Source: Molanna angustata (lineage: Eukaryota; Arthropoda; Insecta; Trichoptera; Molannidae). From it: a DNA stretch of 64,000 bases. Position numbers and translations under genes: made by a program. Below, piece after piece: positions 50,322 through 61,377 of the stretch. Each line of letters opens with the position of its first letter. Positions within the stretch are counted from its first letter, which is position 1. The stretch covers positions 10,640,552-10,704,551 of the forward strand of contig OY754973.1 in the NCBI GenBank assembly GCA_963576475.1, in the 5' to 3' direction. The notes beneath the pieces are model-generated. The model was not told the DNA's origin. It saw nothing but the letters and a program-made list of their open reading frames with translations, and made no database searches.

Positions 50322-50432
50322 AACACTTCCATGCGCCCTATGAAATTGGTGATTTCTTCCAACTAACCGGTGTTTCCAGAAATGAATTTAAATAAATTTC
50401 TCCGTTGCTGGAGATCACACCCAGAAAAGTGT
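50322..50432 (-). repeat. SINE-C fragment
   Basis: Plus strand: AAACACTTCCATGCGCCCTATG, GATTTCTTCCAACTAACCGGTGTTTCCAG, AATTTAAATAAATTTCTCCGTTGCTGG. Same order as the full copy at 25492-25700, truncated at the head. Confidence 0.8.
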
Positions 50433-50758
50433 GTCCATCATATTTAACAATATTTTTACTTAAGTATAGCTTTACGTCTGGCAAATTAAACAGATTATGA
50501 GGGAATCTTGCAATTTTCAGAGGTACTTTCAGAATTATTTCTTATAGAGTGGATTTTCAAATATTATAATTCTGAAACCGTCAAGTTGTAGACTATACTA
50601 TAATTTATCCGTCTTTAGTTTTAAGACGATGATTATTGCTTTATAATTTTACATGATTAATTTTCAACATGACTTTTACTATTTAGGTTTGTGTTTTGTA
50701 TAAAGGTCAATTAAAATAGCAGAATGTAAATGAAAGTCTATGCATAAATACAAATAGT

Positions 50759-50764
50759 TTTATT
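50759..50764 (-). terminator. Polyadenylation signal of the MERIT40-like gene
   Basis: AATAAA on the minus strand, about 37-42 bases past the stop codon. Position and exact hexamer fit a short 3' untranslated region. Confidence 0.5.
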
Positions 50765-50800
50765 AAGTATATGAAAGTAAAGTAAAGTAATTATTTATCA

Positions 50801-51775
50801 TTAACATATGTAACTGTACAAGGAATTTTTCTGAAGTGGCCTCTGTAATGGATGAGCCAATAGTTTAGCAGCACATTCATGAATTTTTATTGCACTTCTG
50901 TTTACTTCAAACATATAAGAATATCCATTGTCTAAACTTTGTAATGCATCATAAATTTCCTCACATTTGTGTCCAGCACATTTATCTTGATGAGCATACA
51001 GAATATCTGTAGTAAAGTATGGATGATCTTTCAATAATTCGTAAGATGATGTTCCCGGTGCAAGCTTGGGAAGGCAATTGGAACGATTATAAAGTAAAAT
51101 CAGTCTAACAATATTTGATGGAGGCACTAACTTATAATCTGCACACAATTCTGGTAATGTAACTTTTTCATTTATCATGTTGAACAATTTCGATAAATCA
51201 AACTCATCCACATTACATTCTTCGTGTTCAAAATCGTCTAAGGCGACTTTTATTTCAATAACACTTTTTGTAAAATTATGCACCCAAACTGGTTCAGATT
51301 CTTTAAGTATCGCCAGAGCAAACTCTGTATTATTATTTATAGAATGTTTTGAATGCAGAAAAAATTCAGTGATCCTTTTGAGCATATTCAAAGGAGTGAA
51401 AGATGTGCCATGGTCCAAGATAAAAGGTGAAGAGTCAACACTTTGACAAGTATCGATACATATTATAATTTTTTCAGGTACGTTTGCATTAGGAACTGTC
51501 CTTTTCGGTATATGGTTTAAAAAGTCTATGGCATTCCTAGCTTTGGCTGGAAAGTGATCAGATTTAACACTGCAATTTTCCCTGAAAACATAAAAACACA
51601 TGAATTGTAAAAGAATTGACAAATTAAATGAATTACTCGGATTATTTTAATAAAATAAACCATACGTTTCACTGTCGATTACATCGTTTACTCCAACATT
51701 ATGGTCATCCTTTGTATCTCTTTCTGGCAGCTCATCTTCATCACAACTATAACTTGGACTAAATTCTGTAGTCAT
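50801..51775 (-). CDS. BABAM1-like: MERIT40/BABAM1 homologue (BRISC and BRCA1-A subunit)
   Basis: Two exons: 51666-51775 (starts at the ATG) and 50801-51581, GT-AG intron of 84 bases, joined as ...DSE-T-ENCSV. The product is 296 residues. MERIT40 is a structural subunit of the K63-specific deubiquitinase complexes BRISC (cytoplasm) and BRCA1-A (nucleus); it has a von Willebrand A-like fold and binds BRCC45/BRE. Visible evidence: EKIIICIDTCQSVD at about residues 69-82 aligns with EKVIICLDLSEEM of human MERIT40 (strand with degenerate metal site); HSKHSINNNTEFALAIL, LPELCADYKLVPPSNIVRLILLYNRS and the C-terminal CAAKLLAHPLQRPLQ correspond to well conserved human segments. The acidic, Ser/Thr-rich N-terminus is shorter than in human. 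No break is seen. Confidence is high from the many collinear motifs. Confidence 0.92.
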
Positions 51776-52134
51776 TTTTATAAAGTTCACTCAATGTTGA
51801 TGACTAATTTACTAATGTAATAAAATGTACCGTTAACATTTGGAAAAATATGTACAACTTGAGAGGTATTTGACTTATATACAATGCAAAGAAAGTTAAA
51901 ATAAGTCAATTGTTTATACAAAAAATAAATCAACATGTAAAATTATGACACTAATGACATGCCAGGTTTAAGTAAAATGACATTTATACAATGTTACCAT
52001 GTCACTAAATTCCAAAACTATAAAATACACTGATTTATTGAAAATGTCATAGGTACCTATATCATATTTGATTATAATTTGTGTATGGTGACTAAAAATA
52101 ATTTTTCTTATTCAATAATGATGGTATTTTGGAT

Positions 52135-52350
52135 AACCTAGCCTTCATACCATTTTTTTTAAATATTACCAACAAAAGTTTGGTAAAAATAGGTTGGTTA
52201 GGTTTGTTTATAGTTATAATTGCGACTGGCGTGAGCCAGTTGCATTATATATTAAAAAAAGTAACTAAAATATTAAAAAATTAACTCGATTGGTATTTTT
52301 ACTAAACTTTTGTAGGTTATGTTTAAAAAAAATGGTGTGCTGGTATTTTT
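52135..52350. mobile_element. MITE-2 copy 2
   Basis: The same core as 21798-22029: AGTTTGGTAAAAATAGGTTGGTTAGG, then AATTGCGACTGGCGTGAGCCAGTTGC. The outer parts differ: here CATACCATTTTTTTTAAATATTACC faces GTAGGTTATGTTTAAAAAAAATGGTGTG, a longer inverted repeat. The shared internal sequence with different ends suggests nested or mosaic elements. Confidence 0.75.
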
Positions 52351-52439
52351 ATGTTCATGGTGACCTTCATGCATGCGTGCATTATGCACATGTCGGTGTG
52401 ATTTCTAATAATATAGACCAAATAACTTACATTTACTGA

Positions 52440-54400
52440 CCAAACCAATCCTAGTAGTAAAAAAATGTATAATATAGTAAAAATATATAATATTCCCAAT
52501 AACGAAAACACACCCATCGATGATATATGGGAAGAATTTAAGAAAAAGTTAAAAGGCACCGCAGAAGACGTATTGGGAACAGTGCAGCCACACAGAAGAT
52601 CGGCCTGGTTTGACGAGGAATGTGAAATAGTAACCAGGCAGAAAAATGATGCCTATCTCCGAATGCAACAAAAAAACACCAGGAGTACAGAGGAGGACTA
52701 CAAAGACAAAAGAAGGCAGGAAAAACGTTTACATAGAACAAAGAAGAAAGAATTAATCAAAAAACAATTCCAAGAGCTCGAATCATTGAGATCCCAGAAT
52801 GAATGTAGAAAGTTCTACAGAGAGCTGTCAACCTACAAAGAAAATATTTCAAAGCAATAATCACAGCATGTAGAAGTAAAAACGGGGATATACTCAACGA
52901 CATAGAGGATATTTTGAAGCGTTGGGTCGAGCATTTTGACGAATTCTAAATGATGAAAGACACGAAGAAATATAGGAGCCGGACCTTGCCTTGAATAGTG
53001 GTGATGATAATGAGCAGTTAGAACTAAAAAAAATTGGGAATCTGAAGAAATGCCGAAAGATTGGGAAACTGGCTTGATCTGTCCATTATATAAAAAGGGA
53101 GAAGCATTGAATAGTACCAACTATAGAGGCATCACGCTCTTAAGCACGGCATATAAGGTCTTCGTAGGAGTGCGACTCCTACCGTTCGTACCGTTCATCG
53201 GGCAATATCAAAGCGGATTTTGGGCGGGCAGATCAACTATTGATCAAATATTCACCCTTCTACAGATACTGGAAAAAACTCGTGAATTCAATGTCGAGAC
53301 TCATCATCTATTCGTGGGTTTCAAGGTTGCCTATGATAGTGTAAACAGAGGAAAATTGTACGAAGCAATGTTGGATATAGGTATACCTCCAAAGCTCATA
53401 CGCCTGGTTCGAGCAACAATGTCCAGCACCTACTGCCGCATAAAAATACAGTCAAGCACATCAGAACAATTTCGGAAATACAATGGATTAGACCAGGGCG
53501 ACGCATTGGCGTGCTTGCTATTCAATATAGTGCTGGAAAAAGCCATAAGGGACTCAAATATAGAGAGAACCGGAACCATCTCTAGAAAGTCAAGTCAAGT
53601 ACTGGCATATGCAGACGACATTGACATAATGTCTAGAACCCTGTCTTGTATGAAAGACAATTTCAACAGACTTGAGCGTGCGACAAACGATATTGGACTC
53701 AAGATCAATGCTTCTAAGACTAAATATATGTCAGCGAAGAAAGCTCTTCAAAATAATACTCCAACGAAAGAAAATGAGAAGATATTGGTGGGTGAACATT
53801 GGGTAGAATCGGTTGTATTCTTCACCTACCTGGGATTATTGATCACCTCGGACAATAACATTTGCATGGAAATTAAAGCGAGGCTTGCAGTGACCAATAG
53901 ATGTTATTACCGACTACTCACAAGACTAGTCTCTTGAAATACTAAAGTCCTTATGTACAAAACTCTTCTCTGACCAGTCCTGACATACGGAGCAGAATGT
54001 TGGGGACTGACTAAAAAGGACGAAAAAATGTTATTGGTGTTCGAAAGGAAGATATTAAGGAAAATCTTTGGCCCAAATAACGATGGAGGGGCCTGGAGAA
54101 TATGGTATAATCATGAGCTAGAGGCAATGTACAAAGAAACGAATGTATAGTCCAATTTATTAAAATTCAGCGCCTACGATGGCTTGGACATGTTTGCCGG
54201 ATGGATGATGACCGTGTTCCTAAAAAGGTATTAGACACCTGTCTCGAAGGCAGAAGAAGTAGAGGCAGACCTAGGTTGAGATGGCTGGACGATGTGCTGT
54301 GTGATATGAAAGAAATGGACCTGATAAATTGGAGAAGACTGGCGGTCGACAGGGAGGGATACATCGACAATGACTTTTCATGGCCCGAAGCATGAAGAAA
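52440..54400 (+). pseudogene. Decayed non-LTR retrotransposon (reverse transcriptase)
   Basis: Three frame-broken pieces of one LINE. At 52465-52860 the linker before the polymerase (WFDEECEIVTRQKNDAYLRM). At 53050-53937 the reverse transcriptase palm: LICPLYKKGEALNSTNYRGI, QSGFWAGRSTIDQIFTLLQI, GLDQGDALACLLFNIVLEKA and the catalytic box VLAYADDIDIM. At 53940-54395 the C-terminal region with LTYGAECWGLTKKDEK, KILRKIFGPNNDG and RLRWLGHVCRMDDDR. Stops at 52858, 52947 and 53935 and frame changes disable it. The first catalytic aspartate of the palm (usual DFxxAYD) reads GFKVAYD. The endonuclease domain is not recognisable. Clade is uncertain. Confidence 0.9.
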
Positions 54401-55019
54401 TATTATGTCAGCAAATCTATTTTCTTTGCCCTACAACTTAGTAAATATACCTAATTAAATTAATAAAATTAAAAATCCTTTCGTTCCGTTGTAAAATAAC
54501 TTGCAGATTCAATTCTTTTTCCGTTTCTTGACTTTGGCGATGTATGCTATTTAGATTATAATGAAGTGCATTTCAATAAACTTGAACGCCTTCAGAATAT
54601 ATTTATAATATGTAGGTATAATATTATTCTTTGGGTTGAAAAAAAATTTGATCATGTTATATCTTCTTTGTTGGCCCAAGATACGCCAGTGGCGCAAAAT
54701 ATACATGTGTCATTGTGTCATCATTGTACAATATTCTTAACCAAACTTGCCACAGTACCTACCATAAAAACAAAAGTGACTTATTTATCTCATCACCGAC
54801 TTGACAACTTTCCTCTAGACACGTAGAGAAATAGCTTACTTTTTGAGTAAATTTTGTCTGTTTAATGTATAATCACAAAAAAAATATTCACATTTTAAAA
54901 TAAATGTGAAACCGTGGTCTGACTATAATTGATATTGTCAAACGCCAGACAGAAAGGTTTTGTCAGAAATAAAATATAGAAATGAATAATATTGTGTGAT
55001 AAATAAAATATTGAAATTA

Positions 55020-55290
55020 ATAATACAGTGATCCGAAGAATCTGCGAAGCTGTGGAGATCGTAAGATGGGGGCGCCAAAGGGGAAGGTACAGGAATGAAC
55101 ATATCAGCCGCATGCCCGAAGATAGGATCCCAAAGATAGCCCGAGACAACGTACCGGAGGGGTCTCGACCACGAGGACGCCCACCAAGAAGATGGCGAGA
55201 TAGTTGGCAGTCCACATCACAGGAGGCTGAAAATGCAGCATAAAACAGATCCTGAGCCTAATGAAAGAACAAGAAGAAGGAAGAAGAATA
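55020..55290 (+). pseudogene. LINE 3' remnant
   Basis: The frame at 55028-55243 gives VRWGRQRGRYRNEHISRMPE, IPKIARDNVPEGSRPRGRPP and RRWRDSW, the degenerate HxxRM...GRPxxRWxD end of a LINE ORF2, followed by an AAGAAGAAGGAAGAAGAAT tail. 5'-truncated. Confidence 0.75.
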
Positions 55291-56956
55291 ATATGGTCAG
55301 TAAATTAGAACGTTACAAACGATGAATGTAAAATTTGTAAGTCACAAGTTAAAATAAATAAATATAAGCACTAAAACCAAGACTAAAACACACAAAAATA
55401 TCACAAAAAAATATTTTCACAATATTTTTTTTTGGTGGGCACATACAACTGTCTTTTCTCTTCGTGGCCATGCACGGACACATTCAATGCCAGAATGAAC
55501 GTCGACGTTGGCTAATGGGGACAGTGACGTGACCTCTACTGTTCGCTTGGAGTTTAAAATTCGCCGCCAAATCACAAACATCAACATAAGCAAACTTAAA
55601 CATCAGAAAAAATAGTATTTTTTGACAACAGTCACGTAGTGTCGATGTGAGCCGCGCTCAAAAAACACGTATCCGCGTTTATCGTGCCCAGAAGACCGTG
55701 TTAGGAGATATCGAAACCACGAGGACTTGCCTCGAGGTGCCGGGGATGGACGTCGCAGCACTAATCCAGCGAATAAGCTGCCGCGGTCCTGTGGAGTAGT
55801 AGCATCCGAAAGGGATCCAATGCCAATGCCGTGCTCATCAAACTGCATTGTCACTCTTGAGCCCTGCCACCCTAAAGACACCTGCCCAGCCGCTGTCGCT
55901 CCCGATACAGCCACTCGACCAGCATCTGCTGCTGTCTGTCTAGGGAAGGGGGAGCATTCTTAATTTTTTTTTGACAGACGCGACCTTTCCTTTTGCGTTT
56001 ATTTTTTATACGACGCCAAATTAGCTTAGAAACCACCAATAACAAAAGGAAGAGATAATGTTGTATTAAACGGCAGAAAAATAAAAACTGACAGTTTAAC
56101 CTCTAAAAATGTGACAATTTTGGCAGTTAAAAATAGATGCGCGTCGCGTCAGGACAGATGATGTTCACCGAACGGCCAAGGGATGCGTATCCGCATTCCT
56201 CATGCTCAGAGACATATCCGTCGGGCCCACTTAACAATGACAGGTGTGGACGTAACACCGGAAGTGCCTAAATGGATCTTCACAGCACCGTTCGGTGAGA
56301 AAGCCTTCCTGGGAGCGTGGCGGAAAGTGCTCCAAATGCTGTTGAGTCACGCTAGACCCTGGAACAACGGCCTGCATCTCCTTGAGATTAATCTCGCCGC
56401 CGTTTTGTTTCTGAGGCAGCCACTCAACCGGCACTGCTGGTGTCTGGGATCTGATCTGGAAGATGATTTCGCTTATAACCTGTCCTCTTCACCCATCGAT
56501 GACGGTCCGTTCCGGCATCGATGGTGCATCAGCACGTACATGACCGTGAAGGAAAAACTATGTGTGACCAGAAAACGATATTATTTGTGATAATATTTCG
56601 GCTCTCCGTGTCTGGAACGTGGGTTCACCTCCGATAAGGCTTCTAGTTAGCCTACCTCCTTTGTATCTTAAGAGAGAGATGCACTGTCATCGCGTTACCG
56701 TATGATATAGGTGATGTTCTAAAAAATCGCGCAGGAGGAAATCGAGGGAGATCGCGATCCACTTCCACGCCGGCGACGCTATAGAGCCCATTGGCCCTGT
56801 TCACCACCGGACGCAGCCGCAACATCGGACAAACACAAATATCCACCATCCATCGGGTTCAACCACTGCCCCCGAGAATCCAACCACACACGTCAGGGCC
56901 TCCGATTGGTCTCGAAATCGGCCGCTAAGAACACTCCGTTTCAAGTCGGAGGGGCT

Positions 56957-57580
56957 TGTACCCCGACCCCTCGGTCCTCGTGTTGGCGTCCGAAGGTTCC
57001 GCGGGCTAACACCGGGGGCATCCGACGCAATCATCACCTGTCAGATTTGACGTCTAGTTGTCAACACAGGATGTCTGACCCGACGTCTGCGCCGGCGGTG
57101 TGCCCGAACCACACAACAACATTCGCCACAGTTGACGAGTAACTGCCGAGGGAGACTAGAGGCGTCCGTCCTGCTCTTCTCTAAGTACAGAATGACGAGG
57201 GCACAACAGCGTCGGCCGCCCACCCCCGCCTTTACTGCCTAGGCCCTTAGAGCCGCAACCTAGGCTTATATCCCGACGCATCGGTACTCGTGTTGGCGTC
57301 CGAAGGTTCCGCGGGCTAACACCGGGGGCATCCGACGCAATCATCACCTGTCAGATTTGACGTCTAGTTGTCAACACAGGATGTCTGACCCGACGTCTGC
57401 GCCGGCGGTGTGCCCGAACCACACAACAACATTCGCCACAGTTGACGAGTCACTGCCGAGCGAGACTAAAGGCGTTCGTCCTGCTCTTCTCTAAGTACAG
57501 AATTGACGAGGGCACAACAGCGTCGGCCGCCCACCCCCGCCTTTACTGCCTAGGCCCTTAGAGCCGCAACCTAGGCAACC
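56957..57580. repeat. 310-bp tandem duplication
   Basis: GCGGGCTAACACCGGGGGCA occurs at 57001 and 57311, and ATTCGCCACAGTTGACGAGT at 57121 and 57431, both 310 bases apart. Copies differ by a handful of substitutions and a one-base insertion (GAATGACG versus GAATTGACG). The unit includes CACACAACAACATTCGCC and AGCCGCAACCTAGGC. Confidence 0.95.
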
Positions 57581-57634
57581 TAGGCGCAGTAGGAAAATAT
57601 GAAATCTTTAAAAAAGAAAACGCCGGCCACCACA

Positions 57635-57754
57635 AAGACCTGCCAGCCTGTCGGAGTGGCTGAGCCCCGTAGAAATTACAGCCACCATGCGGAAGGCAGT
57701 GACATGCCTGGAGATAGAATGTTACTTTACTCTGGGGCTGCACTTTCTGGTCGG
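57635..57754 (+). repeat. Inverted pair, left arm
   Basis: AAGACCTGCCAGCCTGTCGG, ACAGCCACCATGCGGAAGGCAGTGACATGCCTGGAG and CTGGGGCTGCACTTTCTGGTCGG are mirrored in reverse complement at 58061-58181, with moderate divergence. Confidence 0.8.
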
Positions 57755-58060
57755 CGTTTTTTCGTGTGTTTGACAGTTCTGTAGTTATACGCCACGTGTT
57801 TTGTACTCTATTTGGTTGATGAGCCCTCTCTCCGACCACGAGGAAACATCAAAGCCAGTGTGAGGAAGAAAAGGAGACAAATGATGGTGACACTATGAAA
57901 TTCTTTTAGTACGGTGCATTTATTCAACATATCAGTATAGTTGGTCCAAGGCAATTAAATAAATAAAAAAAATAAAAAAACATAACAACAACAGAGTACA
58001 AATAACAAAACAAAACGAAGAACAACACAACTCTCAAACACAACCGAGCACGAAGAGACT

Positions 58061-58181
58061 CCGACCAGAAGGTGCAGCCCCAGGGTACACCGACATCCTC
58101 TCTCCAGGCATGTCACTGTCTTCCACGTGGTGGCTGAAAGTCCGGCGGGGCCCAGCCTCTGCGTCAGGCTGGCAGGTCCTT
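58061..58181 (-). repeat. Inverted pair, right arm
   Basis: Reverse-complement partner of 57635-57754 (CCGACCAGAAGGTGCAGCCCCAG, CTCCAGGCATGTCACTGTCTTCC, CAGGCTGGCAGGTC). Together the arms flank about 300 bases, so a foldback element end is possible. Confidence 0.8.
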
Positions 58182-58781
58182 CTCGTATTCGGCATAGTTT
58201 CCTCTTCTCTGCAAGGCAGTCACCCATGGCCCTGCCTCCACGTCTCTGCCCTGTTGATGCCCTCATCTTGGCTCCGTAGCACCGGCAGCGTCCATGCGCG
58301 TGACGTGTCCTGTCAAGCAGACCTCCTGCGCCGTCGAAAATATGGCCGCCATCGGGAGCACGTGTCGACCGATGACGGCGTCACACCAAACCGTCCGTCT
58401 CCCACCAGAGTTGAACGCCAAGAGAGCGCGTGCTATAGCGCGTGCTAGCTGCTAGCTGTAAGTTTCGTTGCTCGCCCGAGCGCTAGTATCTTTCCAGGAA
58501 TGTTGCCGTGGAAAAAAAAATAAAAATATTGTTTTTCGGCAAAATTTATTCTCGGGCATAACATGTTGTTTAATGTGTTTTTTTATATTTATTTTTTTGC
58601 CATATCTTTTGAATAAAACGCCGTACTAAAATAAAATTCACCATCTTAATTTGTTTTCCTTTCTTCCTCCACATTGGCTTAGATTTTTCTTTATGGAAGG
58701 CGAGTTTCATCAATATTAAAAAAATAATTAAACTAGGTAGGTTCTTGTTCCAACTTAACCATATCCGCTTTATTTTATTAG

Positions 58782-60431
<1,650 letters not shown>

Positions 60432-60562
60432 ACGCCTATATAAGTATCTAATATCTCTAGTGGTGAATAATAATATCAAAACATTTGAAAGTTTATGTAC
60501 ATCAAAGAGTTGGAGTAGAATTTCCTATTATTTAGGAAAAAACATGTATGACCATTTTTGTT

Positions 60563-60568
60563 AATAAA
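60563..60568 (+). terminator. Polyadenylation signal of ATP synthase beta
   Basis: AATAAA 132 bases past the stop codon, followed by TTCTG and a T-rich stretch (TTTAATTTTTTTATT). It is the first canonical hexamer after the gene. Confidence 0.6.
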
Positions 60569-61179
60569 TTCTGTTAAATCTTATTTAATTTTTTTATTAA
60601 TTCTGCTAATAGACATAAATCATTATAATACCTCAACTACATGCATTAATTTCTTAGAGATACAATTATATAAATATGTTTAAATAGTTGACACTCCAGC
60701 AATTATACCAGCATCAAATACATGTTTCAGATCTGAGAGAAATTACTACAGGAAAATGGACAAATAGGGTTGTGATATTATCACTGAAGAAACATTTTAT
60801 GATTACAAGACTCGAAATATTTCTATACTTCATAAACTACTAAATCTAGAAAAGACTAATTTGGTTGAGATAGTTCTAATTCTTTTCAATTTATACATTT
60901 CACTATTTATTATGTAGTCCAAAATATTTGTCTTTGTGTTCAATTCCTAAATAAATTTAATAGATGGTGACCTAATTGTCACATTACTCTTGGTTATGTG
61001 TTACATAATTAACTTTGAAATTTTAAAATTAAATAAATACTCGTGTTTTATCCAAGAAAAAGTTTAATATGAAATTAATAAAATACTAGTGTTAAATTGT
61101 GGTTGACTCAATTTATATTTTATAACAATTATTCTTTTCTTACATATTATATTTTAAATAAGTTATGAAAAATAGCCAA
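60569..61179. other. Intergenic between convergent genes
   Basis: AT-rich, no supported coding region. Confidence 0.5.
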
Positions 61180-61369
61180 ACTTTTACAGTGTTATTTATA
61201 AAAATAAATTTGGTTCAATTGAACCCGGTTCAAAGTTTTATTCTGAAATTCAAATATTCTTATACAAGAATTATTTATTTTTATATGAGAATATTTGAAT
61301 TTCAGAATAAGACTTTGAACCGGGTTCAATTGAACCAAATTTATTTTTATAAATAACACTGTTAAAGTA
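61180..61369. repeat. Palindrome with 81-bp arms
   Basis: Arms at 61180-61260 and 61288-61369 are nearly perfect reverse complements (few mismatches) across a 27-base AT-rich loop. Key words are AATTTGGTTCAATTGAACCCGGTTCAAAG and its mirror. The right arm ends 8 bases before the last codon of the CCP6-like gene. High arm identity suggests a recent MITE insertion or inverted duplication. Confidence 0.95.
61340..61345 (-). terminator. Candidate polyadenylation signal of CCP6-like gene
   Basis: AATAAA on the minus strand 33-38 bases past the stop codon, located inside the right arm of the palindrome. If used, the transcript 3' end would lie within the hairpin. Confidence 0.4.
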
Positions 61370-61377
61370 TAGTAATT

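Larger units (their letters stand above)
55437..58500. other. GC-rich block of unknown nature
   Basis: About 3 kb that is visibly much richer in G, C and CpG than the rest of the window, except the ATP synthase coding region. Several open frames of 60-148 codons exist on both strands (for example 55603-55914 minus, 56183-56590 plus, 57955-58266 minus), but none has a domain I recognise and they overlap each other. It contains a 310-bp tandem duplication and an inverted pair of about 120-bp segments. It ends about 400 bases before the ATP synthase beta coding start, so part may be promoter or CpG-rich first exon; a mobile element or sequence of foreign origin is equally possible. Confidence 0.5.

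Noticed and set aside
55603..57350. Protein genes in the GC-rich block
   Set aside because: Frames overlap on both strands as expected from GC-rich DNA with few stops; no recognisable motif.
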